Assembly: GCF_001431535.1 (NCBI RefSeq)
Contig: NZ_LDJK01000036.1
Span: 1 to 58,613 of the forward strand
Direction: 5' to 3'
Source: Stenotrophomonas chelatiphaga
Lineage (GTDB): Bacteria > Pseudomonadota > Gammaproteobacteria > Xanthomonadales > Xanthomonadaceae
DNA: 58,613 nucleotides
Part shown: piece by piece, positions 32,276-40,702 of the stretch
Layout: each line of letters starts with the position of its first letter
Position numbering within the stretch: the stretch's first letter is position 1
Position numbers and translations under genes: made by a program
Notes under the pieces: generated by a model
The model's input: the letters and a program-made list of their open reading frames with translations, nothing else
What the model was told of the DNA's origin: nothing
Databases searched by the model: none

Positions 32276-33898
32276 ATGCACCGCTACCTGGCCTACGTGC
32301 TCGCCATCATCCTGTTTCCGGTCTGCCTGTGGCTGGCCACGTACTGGGTCGCCTGGTACTGGGGGGTCGGGCTGACGGCCGCACTGGTGGTGGTGGGCAC
32401 CTGGGACCTGCTGCAGGCGCGCAGCACGCTGCGCCGCAACTATCCGGTGCTGGCGCATTTCCGTTATGGACTGGAATCGATCGGCCCGGAAATCCGGCAG
32501 TACTTCGTGCAGAGCGACCTGGAAGACGTGCCGTTCTCGCGCCAGCAGCGCGCGCTGATCTACCAGCGTGCCAAGAATGAAATGGACGTGGTGCCGTTCG
32601 GTACGCTGCGCAGCACCTACGCGGTGGACTACGAGTGGATCAACCATTCGCTGGCGCCTACCAGCATCGGCCACAGCGATTTCCGCGTGCTGATCGGCCC
32701 GAACTGCGCCAAGCCCTATTCGGCCAGCGTGTTCAACATCTCGGCGATGAGCTTCGGTTCGCTGTCGGCCAATGCGATCCGCGCGCTCAACGAGGGCGCG
32801 CGGCGCGGTGGCTTCCACCATGACACCGGCGAAGGCTCGATTTCGCGGTACCACCGCGAGATGGGAGGCGACCTGGTGTGGGAAATCGGCTCGGGCTACT
32901 TCGGCTGCCGCCATGATGATGGCAGCTTCAGCGAAGAGCGCTTCGTGGCCAACGCGACCACCGATCAGGTCAAGATGATCGAGATCAAGCTGTCCCAGGG
33001 CGCCAAGCCCGGCCATGGCGGCGTGCTGCCGGCGGCCAAGGTGAGCGCGGAGATCTCCGAGACCCGCGGCGTGCCGATGGGCGTGGACTGCGTGTCGCCT
33101 TCGCGGCACTCGGCGTTCTCCACGCCGATCGAACTGCTGCAGTTCGTCGCCCGCCTGCGCGAGCTGTCCGGCGGCAAGCCGGTCGGGTTCAAGCTGGCGA
33201 TCGGCCATCCCTGGGAATGGTTCGGCATCGCCAAGGCGATGAGCGAGACCGGCCTGCTGCCCGATTTCATCGTTGTCGACGGCGCCGAAGGCGGGACCGG
33301 CGCGGCCCCGGCCGAGTTCGTCGACCATGTCGGCGTGCCGATGCACGAAGCGCTGCTGCTGGTGCACAACACGCTGGTCGGCCTGGACCTGCGCGACCGC
33401 ATCCGGCTGGGCGCAGCCGGCAAGATCACCAGTGCCTTCGACATCGCGCGGATCATCGCGCTGGGGGCGGACTGGTGCAATGCCGGGCGCGGTTTCATGT
33501 TCGCGCTGGGCTGCATCCAGTCGCTCAGCTGCCACAGCGACAAATGCCCGACCGGCATCGCCACCCAGGACCCGGCGCGCTGGCGCAGCCTGGACCCGAC
33601 CGACAAGGCCGAACGGGTGCACAACTACCACCGGCACACCCTGCATGCGCTGAAGGAACTGCTGTGCGCGGCCGGACTGAATGATCCGGCCGAGCTGGGG
33701 CCGGAACACATCCTGCGCCGGGTATCGCCGGTGGAGATCCGTTCTTTGGCCTCGTTGTACCGCTACCTCGCCCCGGGCGAGCTGCTGCGCCAGGTGCCGG
33801 ACCACGCGGTCTTCCACGATTTCTGGGCCGATGCGCGTAGTGATTCGTTCCAGCCGCCGGCACGCATCCAGGCGCTGCGCGCGAGCAAATCGCGATGA
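32276..33898 (+). CDS. FMN-binding glutamate synthase-family protein
   Basis: 540 residues. Two membrane helices at the N-terminus (about 5-45) precede a glutamate-synthase-like (GltB central domain) FMN barrel: MSFGSLSANAIRALNEGA, KPGHGGVLPAAKV, FIVVDGAEGGTGAAP. A 3Fe-4S-type cluster is expected from C413, C419 and C424 (CIQSLSCHSDKC). Lacks the glutaminase domain of full glutamate synthase. Membrane-anchored forms like this are common in proteobacteria; the physiological reaction is not established to my knowledge. It overlaps the GNAT gene by 4 bp. Confidence 0.88.
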   Translation: MHRYLAYVLAIILFPVCLWLATYWVAWYWGVGLTAALVVVGTWDLLQARSTLRRNYPVLAHFRYGLESIGPEIRQYFVQSDLEDVPFSRQQRALIYQRAKNEMDVVPFGTLRSTYAVDYEWINHSLAPTSIGHSDFRVLIGPNCAKPYSASVFNISAMSFGSLSANAIRALNEGARRGGFHHDTGEGSISRYHREMGGDLVWEIGSGYFGCRHDDGSFSEERFVANATTDQVKMIEIKLSQGAKPGHGGVLPAAKVSAEISETRGVPMGVDCVSPSRHSAFSTPIELLQFVARLRELSGGKPVGFKLAIGHPWEWFGIAKAMSETGLLPDFIVVDGAEGGTGAAPAEFVDHVGVPMHEALLLVHNTLVGLDLRDRIRLGAAGKITSAFDIARIIALGADWCNAGRGFMFALGCIQSLSCHSDKCPTGIATQDPARWRSLDPTDKAERVHNYHRHTLHALKELLCAAGLNDPAELGPEHILRRVSPVEIRSLASLYRYLAPGELLRQVPDHAVFHDFWADARSDSFQPPARIQALRASKSR

Positions 33899-34389
33899 GC
33901 CTGGACGTGCTGCCGCACTTCCGTGGCGGACGTCCTGAGGATGCGCCAGCGCTGTGGGAGCTGCGCACGCGCTGCGTGCGCGAACTGTGCCGCAGCCACT
34001 ACCCGCCGGAGGTGATCACGCGCTGGGCCGCATCGCCACCGCCGCCGCGTTACCCGGGGCTGATCGCGGAAGGGGGCTGCGTGGTGGCCGACGACGCGCA
34101 CGGACGGTTGCTTGGCTACGGGATCCTGATGCTGCAGGACAACGAAGTGGATGCGCTGTTCGTGGCCCCGGAGCAGGCCGGAAAAGGGCTGGGCCAGGCG
34201 GTGCTGGAGCGTCTGCTGGCCCTGGCCGATCCGCAGCGAGACGTGCTGCTGTCGGCCTCGCTCAACGCGGTCGCGTTCTACCAGCGTGCCGGTTTCCTGG
34301 ATGAAGGGGAACAGGCGTACCCGCACCCCAGTGGCATCACGCTCGCGGCCAGGCGCATGCGCCGGCCGGCGGCGTCAGCGCTGCGCTAG
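33895..34389 (+). CDS. GNAT-family N-acetyltransferase
   Basis: 164 residues. The acetyl-CoA-binding motif is APEQAGKGLGQAVL (residues about 91-104), preceded by a beta-strand DNEVDALFV and followed by SLNAVAFYQRAGFLDEGE, the usual end of the GNAT fold. Substrate unknown. Coupled to the upstream glutamate-synthase-like gene (ATGA). Converges on the FAD oxidoreductase gene with a 15-bp overlap. Confidence 0.87.
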   Translation: MSLDVLPHFRGGRPEDAPALWELRTRCVRELCRSHYPPEVITRWAASPPPPRYPGLIAEGGCVVADDAHGRLLGYGILMLQDNEVDALFVAPEQAGKGLGQAVLERLLALADPQRDVLLSASLNAVAFYQRAGFLDEGEQAYPHPSGITLAARRMRRPAASALR

Positions 34390-35625
34390 CCAGTTGATCA
34401 CACCTTCGGCCGCCCGCTTGGCGCTGGCATAGCAGGCGGTCAGCAGGTAGCCACCGGTGGGCGCTTCCCAGTCCAGCATCTCACCGGCGCAGAATACGCC
34501 CGGCAGGGCCGTCAGCATCAGTCCGGAATCCAGCGCCGGCAGCGTGACTCCGCCCGCGGTGCTGATCGCCTCGGCCATCGGTCGCGGGCGCTGCAGGTGC
34601 ACGGGCAGGCGCTTGAGCGTGGCGGCCACCGCGGCGATGTCCTGCCCGGCGTCCTTGCCCAGCACCTCGAACAGCAGCGATGCCTTCACCGCATCGACGC
34701 CGGTCTGCCGACGCAGGTGCTCGCCGAAGCTGCGGCCGTTGCGCGGGCGCGCCAGGTCGGCGGCCAGGCGGTCCTGCTCGCGTCCCGGCACCAGGTCCAG
34801 CCACAGGGTGGCGCTGCCGTCGCGGTTGATCGTCTCGCGCAGGTCGGCCGACAGCGCATAGACGAGGCTGCCTTCGATGCCGTACTCGCTCACCACGCAT
34901 TCGCCTTGCAGGTGCCGCGGCGTGCCCTGCAGGTCGGTCCAATGCGCTACCACGGACTTCAGCGGCGTGCCGGCGTTGCGCTGGATGAACCACGCGGTCC
35001 ATGGCACATCGAAGCCACAGTTGGCTGCCTGCAGCGGCGCCAGGGCGACCCCACGCGACTGCAGCAGCGGCATCCACGCTCCATCGGAGCCCAGCTGCGG
35101 CCAGCTGCCACCGCCGAGCGCGAGCAGCGTGGCATCGGCGTGCACGCTGCGCTGGCCGTCTTCGGTGGCGAAGCACAGCGCGCCGTCGGTGTCCCAGCCC
35201 TGCCAGCGATGCTGCACGTGGAAACGCACGCCTTGTTCCTTCAGCCGGCGCACCCAGCCACGCAGCAGCGGGGCGGCCTTGCGGTCCACCGGAAACACGC
35301 GCCCGGAACTCCCCACGTAGGTCTCCACGCCAAGGTCGGCCGCCCAGCGACGCAGCGCGTCGGCATCGAACGCGTCCAGCCATCCGGCGACCGCAGCGGT
35401 CTGTTCGCGATAGCGGCTGTCGAATAGTGGACGGGGATCGGAATGGGTCAGGTTCAAGCCGCCCTTGCCGGCGATCAGGAACTTTCGCCCGGGCGAGCCC
35501 TTGGCCTCGTACAGATCCACCGACAGCCCGGCCGCACACAGCTGTTCGGCGGCGAACAGGCCTGCCGGTCCGCCGCCGATCACCGCGACGCGGGCTGCGA
35601 TGGCAGGATCAGCGGGGCTGGACAT
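34375..35625 (-). CDS. HI0933/YhiN-family FAD-dependent oxidoreductase
   Basis: 416 residues from MSSPADPAIAA; a longer start five codons upstream exists. The dinucleotide-binding site VAVIGGGPAGLFAAEQL is followed by GRKFLIAGKGGLNLTHS, typical of HI0933-like flavoproteins. The C-terminus has the second FAD motif (AGEMLDWEAPTGGYLL). Substrate unknown. The start overlaps the end of the FKBP gene, so the two may be co-transcribed. Confidence 0.9.
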   Translation of the reverse strand: MSSPADPAIAARVAVIGGGPAGLFAAEQLCAAGLSVDLYEAKGSPGRKFLIAGKGGLNLTHSDPRPLFDSRYREQTAAVAGWLDAFDADALRRWAADLGVETYVGSSGRVFPVDRKAAPLLRGWVRRLKEQGVRFHVQHRWQGWDTDGALCFATEDGQRSVHADATLLALGGGSWPQLGSDGAWMPLLQSRGVALAPLQAANCGFDVPWTAWFIQRNAGTPLKSVVAHWTDLQGTPRHLQGECVVSEYGIEGSLVYALSADLRETINRDGSATLWLDLVPGREQDRLAADLARPRNGRSFGEHLRRQTGVDAVKASLLFEVLGKDAGQDIAAVAATLKRLPVHLQRPRPMAEAISTAGGVTLPALDSGLMLTALPGVFCAGEMLDWEAPTGGYLLTACYASAKRAAEGVINWLAQR

Positions 35626-36049
35626 CAAGCAGTTCGACATCGAACACCAGCGAAGAGCCGGCCGGGATGGGCCCTACGCTGCGCTGTCCGTAGCCCATGT
35701 CCGGGGTGATCATCAGCGTGCGCTTGCCGCCTACCTTCATGCCGGCTACGCCTTCATCCCAACCGCGGATGACCTGGCCACCGCCGAGATCGAACGAGAA
35801 CGGTTCGCCGCGGGTTACCGAGCTGTCGAAGGTCTTGCCATGCTTGTCTGCGGCGCGTTCGTCGTAGATCCAGCCGGTGTAGTGCACCGTGACCTTGCTG
35901 CCCGGCGTGGCGACCGCGCCGGTACCGGGCTGGGTATCGATGGTTTCAAAGGCGGCGATGGTGCCACCCGGCGGCGGGCCGGCCGGCGCGCACGCCGCGA
36001 GGGCCAGGGACAGCAGCAGGGGAGCGAGCAGGCGGCGCATGGGCGGCAT
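35609..36049 (-). CDS. FKBP-type peptidyl-prolyl isomerase, lipoprotein
   Basis: 146 residues. Lipoprotein signal RRLLAPLLLSLALAAC with lipobox LAAC, so it should be anchored at the outer or inner membrane facing the periplasm. The FKBP domain includes KVTVHYTGWIYD, FDLGGGQVIRGWDEGVAGMK and IPAGSSLVFDVELL with the active-site residues. Starts at 36049 or 36040 (both ATG) differ by three codons. Probable role: folding of periplasmic proteins. It lies 154 bp downstream of the YcaO gene on the same strand, separated by three repeat palindromes. Confidence 0.92.
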   Translation of the reverse strand: MPPMRRLLAPLLLSLALAACAPAGPPPGGTIAAFETIDTQPGTGAVATPGSKVTVHYTGWIYDERAADKHGKTFDSSVTRGEPFSFDLGGGQVIRGWDEGVAGMKVGGKRTLMITPDMGYGQRSVGPIPAGSSLVFDVELLDVQPR

Positions 36050-36105
36050 CCAAATCGAAGGGATGCAAGGGTAGCGCATCGCGCGGGAACGCAGGCCAGG
36101 CGCCG

Positions 36106-36128
36106 GTAGTGACGGCCGCTGGCCCTCA
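36106..36128 (-). repeat. SMAG-type REP palindrome 1
   Basis: GTAG head followed by TGACGGCCGCTGGCC. Opposite in orientation to the other two copies. GTAG-headed palindromes of this type are the SMAG repeats described in Stenotrophomonas maltophilia. Confidence 0.75.
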
Positions 36129-36144
36129 ACGTGATCGCCCGCAA

Positions 36145-36168
36145 TTGACGGCCAGCGGCCGTCACTAC
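36145..36168 (+). repeat. SMAG-type REP palindrome 2
   Basis: TTGACGGCCAGCGGCCGTCA followed by CTAC (complement of the GTAG head). Same orientation as copy 3. Confidence 0.8.
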
Positions 36169-36182
36169 CGGGGTCTGTCGGA

Positions 36183-36206
36183 TTGACGGCCAGCGGCCGT
36201 CACTAC
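36183..36206 (+). repeat. SMAG-type REP palindrome 3
   Basis: Identical core to copy 2, with the GTAG head reading on the minus strand at 36206-36203. That head supplies the TAG stop codon of the YcaO gene, followed at once by a TGA. Confidence 0.85.
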
Positions 36207-37453
36207 CGCTCGCCGGAGGCGCCCGGTGCACCGCCGCGCCGACCCGGCACCACGACGTGGCCAAGGGTGACCAGGTAGAAACGCTCAAAGCGCGGCACGA
36301 CCGCGTTGACCAGCGTGATGCCGTTGTCGAAGGTGTGGATCACGTTGTAGCCGGCAACCAGCCCGTCTGCCTGCAGGGCTTGGCTGATCTGCTGGATCTG
36401 CGACGCCACCGGCCCTGCCGGTCGGTCTTCCAACCGGACGGCAACGATCGGTTGGCTCGCCAGCCGGTCTTCGATGTCCATGCGCGCGCTGGGCTGCAGC
36501 CGCGGCCATTGCTGCAGCAGCTGCGCGGGATGCACCGACGCTGCCCGACCGGCGCGTACCGGTGTGGCGTCGCTGGCAAGCGCCAGATGTGATTGCAGCA
36601 GCTCGTGCAGGGCCCTGCGCGCGGCGTGGGCTGGATTGAGTGAAGCACCAGCGCCATACGGGCGTGCGTGGTCGTAGCAGAGGTGGGCGACCGCAAGGCA
36701 GCTGGTGATGCCTGGCGTGCTGGAAATGTCGAGCAGGCAGATATCAGCATCAACGCACTGGCTGACCTGGCGGTACAGATCGGCGACATCGGCGGGCAGG
36801 CCGGCAGGACTGACCACGCGCAGCGCTTCGTTGCCGGCATGGAAGAAGTGGGAGAGCAGGAACAGGGAAATGGCGTCGCGTTCGGCGCATTCGTTCAGTG
36901 CGTGCAGCAGCGCCTCTTCCAGGCTGCCGCCAATCGCGGTGCCGCTGTTGCTGGCATAGCGGCGCAGGGGAGCGTAATCAAACGTGTCCACAGGCAGCGG
37001 TGCGTCGGCGTAGGTGGGCGCGGAGAGTGCAACCGGGTAGTGAAAGTCCGTCGCGCCCGCCAGGCCGGTGTAGCGCCGGGTGGCGATGGTTTCTTCGATC
37101 TGGTCGAACAGCAGCGCACCAGGCAGGTAGCGGGTGAGGTCCGGATCCAGCAGCGCGATCAGGTCCTCCACGGCACGAACCTGCGCATCGTGGGCGGCGT
37201 GGCGATCCATCAGCAGGTGCTCCATCGCCTCGTAAAGCGAACCGACCACCGCCGCCTCGCGCGCGCCTTTGCCCCATCCGCCGGTGAGCAGCGTGCCATC
37301 GGCGTCATGCAGCTCGGTCAAGGCCGCGCAGGGGTCCTGCCCGATGACGCTGGTGGCGTAGCGGATGCCCAGGGCATCGTAGGCTGCCTGGATGCGCCGT
37401 GTGGCGTCGGGCAGGCTGAAGTGTCGTTCTTCGGGAACGTCGGGGGTGGTCAT
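36203..37453 (-). CDS. Stand-alone YcaO-family protein
   Basis: 416 residues from MTTPDVPEERHF; a TTG at 37537 in frame is an alternative start but lacks a ribosome binding site. YcaO landmarks are present: WGKG (60-63) with SLYEAMEH (72-79), YASNSGTAIGGSLEEAL (166-182), ECAERD (188-193) and AARRALHELLQS (277-288), so ATP binding should be possible. YcaO enzymes use ATP to activate peptide backbone amides (azolines, thioamides, amidines). The usual partners are not in the window. Directly upstream, a 30-residue ORF is a natural substrate candidate. The stop lies in a SMAG repeat. Confidence 0.87.
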   Translation of the reverse strand: MTTPDVPEERHFSLPDATRRIQAAYDALGIRYATSVIGQDPCAALTELHDADGTLLTGGWGKGAREAAVVGSLYEAMEHLLMDRHAAHDAQVRAVEDLIALLDPDLTRYLPGALLFDQIEETIATRRYTGLAGATDFHYPVALSAPTYADAPLPVDTFDYAPLRRYASNSGTAIGGSLEEALLHALNECAERDAISLFLLSHFFHAGNEALRVVSPAGLPADVADLYRQVSQCVDADICLLDISSTPGITSCLAVAHLCYDHARPYGAGASLNPAHAARRALHELLQSHLALASDATPVRAGRAASVHPAQLLQQWPRLQPSARMDIEDRLASQPIVAVRLEDRPAGPVASQIQQISQALQADGLVAGYNVIHTFDNGITLVNAVVPRFERFYLVTLGHVVVPGRRGGAPGASGER

Positions 37454-37498
37454 GGTCTGCACGCCTGCGCTGGGAGGGGTTACCACCGCTGCGACGGT

Positions 37499-37524
37499 TG
37501 CAGCCCGCCCGCAGGGGGGCTGCA
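37499..37524 (-). promoter_or_regulatory. Hairpin between small peptide gene and YcaO
   Basis: TGCAGCCC pairs with GGGCTGCA around a 10-nt loop, in the 91-bp space between the peptide stop and the YcaO start. There is no T run. Attenuating hairpins between RiPP precursor and enzyme genes commonly let the precursor be made in excess; that role here is inference. Confidence 0.55.
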
Positions 37525-37544
37525 GCCTGTCGATCAACCGGGCG

Positions 37545-37637
37545 TCAGCCCAGCAGCGCGACTTCCTGTGCGTTGAGCTGCAGGTCGGCGACCTGGATTG
37601 CGCCGGAGATCAGAAACGGAATGTTGAAAATGCCCAT
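37545..37637 (-). CDS. Small peptide, candidate YcaO substrate
   Basis: 30 residues with a strong ribosome binding site (AAAGGAAAA) five bases before the ATG. The N-terminal half is hydrophobic (MGIFNIPFLISGAIQ), and the C-terminal half contains ADLQLNAQEVALLG. There is no Cys, Thr, Lys, Arg or His; the only Ser is residue 11. Stop, hairpin and YcaO follow on the same strand. Size, context and expression signals fit a RiPP precursor. Lack of Cys and Thr argues against the usual azole chemistry, so a different YcaO modification, or a leader-only role, must be considered. It is too short for routine gene calling. Confidence 0.6.
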   Translation of the reverse strand: MGIFNIPFLISGAIQVADLQLNAQEVALLG

Positions 37638-37764
37638 GATGTTTTCCTTTGCTGGGATCGCCGCTGATTGCGGCCAGGCAAGGTTCTCAAAGGCACCCCC
37701 GTAACGTTATCGGACAGTGCCAGCAGACGGTGTAGGGATGGCCTGTGGCCTTATGATGGGCACC

Positions 37765-38130
37765 ATGTCGAAACTCCTGCTCAACCTGCGCCACGTCGGC
37801 GATGACGAATACCACGATGTCTGCACGTTGCTGGACCAGCACCGGATCGCGTGGTACCGCACCGAACCGAGCCCGTGGGGCATCTCCAACGGCGGCCTGT
37901 GGCTGCGCGAGGATGCCGATCATCCACGCGCCCGCGAGCTGATGAGCGCCTACCAGGCCGAGCGCAGCGTCCGTATGCGCGCCGAGCGCGAGCAGGCCCT
38001 GCAGGACGGCAGCGCCGAAACCTTCGGCAGCCTGCTGCGGCGTCGGCCGGGGTTCGTGGTGCTGGTGCTGCTGGGCATGCTGGTGGCGGCCGCGCTGGTG
38101 CTGCTTCCGTTCATGCTGCTGCGCGGCTGA
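37765..38130 (+). CDS. DUF6164-type signal-transducing-like membrane protein
   Basis: 121 residues from MSKLLLNLRHVGDDEY. The N-terminal half looks like a DUF2007-type small domain (DVCTLLDQHRIAWYRTEPSP, ISNGGLWLREDADHPRARE); the C-terminus is one membrane helix (FVVLVLLGMLVAAALVLLPF). Function unknown. It is divergent from the peptide-YcaO unit and 29 bp ahead of trhO. Confidence 0.75.
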   Translation: MSKLLLNLRHVGDDEYHDVCTLLDQHRIAWYRTEPSPWGISNGGLWLREDADHPRARELMSAYQAERSVRMRAEREQALQDGSAETFGSLLRRRPGFVVLVLLGMLVAAALVLLPFMLLRG

Positions 38131-38158
38131 GCAGGCGGCCAGCGGGTAAAATGGGCGG

Positions 38159-38926
38159 ATGATCGCCAACACCGCCGCCTACCACTTCGTCACCATCGAC
38201 CACCCCCTGCAGCTGGCCGACCAGCTTCTCGCGCGGGCCGAGGCCGCCCACCTGCGCGGCAGCATCCTGGTGGCCGGGGAGGGGCTGAACCTGTTCCTCG
38301 CCGGTGCACAGGCCGATATCGACGGGTTCTACGCGGCGCTGCACGCCGACGCGCGGTTTACAGGCATGCGGGTGAAGACCAGTTACAGCGAGCACCAGCC
38401 GTTTGCCCGCCTGAAGGCGAAGGTGAAGGATGAAATCATCAGCTTCCGCCGGGATGATGGCCAGCCGCTGGAGTATCCGCGCGCCCCCGCGGTCGATCCG
38501 GCCACCGTGCAGCGCTGGCTGCGCCAGGGCCACGACGATGCCGGAAAGCCGGTGGTGATGCTGGATACGCGCAACCTGCAGGAAGTCGAATTCGGTACCT
38601 TCCAGGATGCGCTGGTGCTGCCGATCGAAAAGTTCACCGACCTTCCGGCAGCGCTGGCACCGCACCGCGAGGCGCTGAAAGACAGCACCGTGGTGAGCTT
38701 CTGCACCGGCGGCATCCGCTGTGAAAAGGCCGCGCTGTGGATGCGCAACGACGGCATGGACAACGTGCTGCAGCTGGACGGCGGCATCCTGGGCTATTTC
38801 GAGGACGTGGGCGGCGAAGGCTACGAAGGCCGCTGTTTCGTGTTCGACGAGCGGGTGGCACTGGATGCGCAGCTGCAGCCGCTGGTGGACCAGCCGCTGC
38901 CGGAGCCCAAGCCCAGCGCGTTCTGA
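38159..38926 (+). CDS. trhO: tRNA uridine(34) hydroxylase, rhodanese family
   Basis: 255 residues. TrhO/YceA-type proteins add oxygen to U34 of some tRNAs in making 5-carboxymethoxyuridine derivatives. The N-terminal UPF0176 domain ([15 protein letters not shown]) is followed by a rhodanese domain with active-site Cys182 and Cys188 in [11 protein letters not shown]. Full length. ATG 38159 overlaps no other gene; the next gene starts 107 bp downstream. Confidence 0.92.
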   Translation: MIANTAAYHFVTIDHPLQLADQLLARAEAAHLRGSILVAGEGLNLFLAGAQADIDGFYAALHADARFTGMRVKTSYSEHQPFARLKAKVKDEIISFRRDDGQPLEYPRAPAVDPATVQRWLRQGHDDAGKPVVMLDTRNLQEVEFGTFQDALVLPIEKFTDLPAALAPHREALKDSTVVSFCTGGIRCEKAALWMRNDGMDNVLQLDGGILGYFEDVGGEGYEGRCFVFDERVALDAQLQPLVDQPLPEPKPSAF

Positions 38927-39033
38927 CCCTGCCGGGTTGCCGGGCCACAGGAATCAGCGTCCCGCCATCGACACTGGCAAGCGCGTCCGCACGGCCCCAT
39001 ACCTTGGGCATCTCCTCATGGAATGCCCGCCTG

Positions 39034-40029
39034 ATGATTCCCCTGTCGATCCTCGACCTGGCCCCGGTCTGCGAGGGCAGTGACACCACCGCCGCCTTCG
39101 CCAACATGCTCGAACTGGCCCAGCAGGCCGATGCGCTGGGCTACCGCCGTTTCTGGCTGGCCGAACACCACAACATGCCGGGTATCGCCAGCGCCGCCAC
39201 CGCGGTGCTGATCGGTCATGTCGCCGGTGGCACCCAGCGCATCCGCGTCGGGGCGGGCGGCATCATGCTGCCCAACCATGCCCCGCTGCAGGCCGCCGAA
39301 CAGTTCGGCACGCTGGCCTCGTTGTACCCGGACCGCATCGACCTGGGGCTGGGCCGCGCGCCGGGTACCGACCAGCCCACCGCCCGCGCGCTGCGGCGCT
39401 ATTTCGACAGCGCCGACCAGTTCCCGCAGGATGTCCGCGAGCTGCTGCATTACTTCGAGCCCGCGCAGCCGGGGCAGGCCGTGCAGGCGGTGCCGGGGGC
39501 TGGCCTGCGGGTGCCGGTGTGGATCCTGGGCTCCAGCCTGTTCGGCGCGCGCCTGGCCGCCTCGCTGGGCCTGCCGTACGCCTTCGCTTCGCATTTCGCC
39601 CCGGATTCGATGGATGAGGCGCTGGCGGTCTACCGCCGTGATTTCCGCGAATCAGCCACGCTCAAGCGCCCGCACGCGATGCTGGCCCTGAACGTGGTGG
39701 CCAGCGAAAGTGAAGCCGAATCGCGACGGTTGTTCACCAGCCAGCAGCAGAGCTTCGTCAACCTGCGCCGGGGCAACCCGGGCCGGATTCCGCCGCCGGT
39801 GGATGACATCGACACCTTCTGGCAGCCGCATGAAAAGGTGGGGGTGGAGCGCGCGCTGGCGTGCACCGTGCTGGGCGACGCGCAGCAGGTGGGCGAGGGC
39901 ATCGCTGCCTTCGTGGATCGCCACCAGCCTGACGAACTGCTGCTGACCGCGAACATCTACGACCATCGCGCGCGCCTGCGCTCGTTCGAACTGGCCATGC
40001 AGGCCTGGCACGCCCGCCACGCTGCCTGA
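39034..40029 (+). CDS. LLM-class flavin-dependent oxidoreductase
   Basis: 331 residues. Luciferase-like fold: [56 protein letters not shown]. Uses FMNH2, probably from a separate reductase. Substrate unknown. This MsnO8-like subgroup without a reductase partner is widespread in proteobacteria. Confidence 0.9.
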   Translation: MIPLSILDLAPVCEGSDTTAAFANMLELAQQADALGYRRFWLAEHHNMPGIASAATAVLIGHVAGGTQRIRVGAGGIMLPNHAPLQAAEQFGTLASLYPDRIDLGLGRAPGTDQPTARALRRYFDSADQFPQDVRELLHYFEPAQPGQAVQAVPGAGLRVPVWILGSSLFGARLAASLGLPYAFASHFAPDSMDEALAVYRRDFRESATLKRPHAMLALNVVASESEAESRRLFTSQQQSFVNLRRGNPGRIPPPVDDIDTFWQPHEKVGVERALACTVLGDAQQVGEGIAAFVDRHQPDELLLTANIYDHRARLRSFELAMQAWHARHAA

Positions 40030-40124
40030 ATGCCGCGCGCACGCCACCACGCGCACTGAACATCCACCTCACGCGGCGTTGCACGGCGCTCGCGTGAGAT
40101 GGAGCTCTACCAAGGAGCAACCCC

Positions 40125-40622
40125 ATGAATGCAGATCGCCAGCAGCACATCACCCAGCTCGCCGCCCTGATCAAGGATGTCGAGGTGGCGATGTTCACCA
40201 CCACCGGCGTCGATGGCCGCCTGTACAGCCGCCCGCTGGGCACCCAGGAAGTGGAGTTCGATGGCGACCTGTGGTTCGCCACCTCGGCCGACAGCCCGAA
40301 AGTGGCCGAGATCGCGCTGAATCCGCGGGTCAACGTGGCCTATGCATCGCCGTCGAAGAACAGCTACGTGTCCGTGGCAGGTACCGCGCGGATCGTCGCC
40401 GACCGGGCGAAGATCGATGAGCTGTGGTCGCCGGCGATGAAGCTGTTCTTCCCGGAGGGCAAGGACGATCCGAATCTGCGCCTGATCCACGTCGAAGCTG
40501 AATCAGCCGAATACTGGGATGGCCCGGGCACGCTGCTCGGCAAGGCACTGAGCTTCGTGCTGTCGGCGGTGCAGGATGAGCCGGCGCGTCTGGGCGACAA
40601 CGGCTTCGTCGACCTGCGTTGA
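40125..40622 (+). CDS. Pyridoxamine-phosphate-oxidase-like general stress protein
   Basis: 165 residues, a single split-barrel flavin-binding fold (VAMFTTTGVDGRLYSRPLG, LWFATSADSPKVAEI). Similar to GSP26-type general stress proteins rather than true PdxH. Cofactor and substrate not determined. AAGGAG is placed well before the ATG. Confidence 0.88.
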   Translation: MNADRQQHITQLAALIKDVEVAMFTTTGVDGRLYSRPLGTQEVEFDGDLWFATSADSPKVAEIALNPRVNVAYASPSKNSYVSVAGTARIVADRAKIDELWSPAMKLFFPEGKDDPNLRLIHVEAESAEYWDGPGTLLGKALSFVLSAVQDEPARLGDNGFVDLR

Positions 40623-40668
40623 CCCAACGTAGCGTCGAGTGCGCTCGGCGCAACGCTGGTAGATTCCC

Positions 40669-40698
40669 CCGAGGTGTCGAGCCTGCTCGACACCTCGG
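40669..40698. terminator. Strong hairpin between convergent genes
   Basis: 13-bp perfect stem CCGAGGTGTCGAG / CTCGACACCTCGG with loop CCTG, between the stops at 40622 and 40703. No clear T run. May stop both transcripts or be a degenerate repeat unit. Confidence 0.6.
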
Positions 40699-40702
40699 CT
40701 GA

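Noticed and set aside
37453..37537. Longer YcaO N-terminus from the TTG at 37537
   Set aside because: There is no ribosome binding site at the TTG and the extra 28 residues run through the intergenic hairpin without conserved features.
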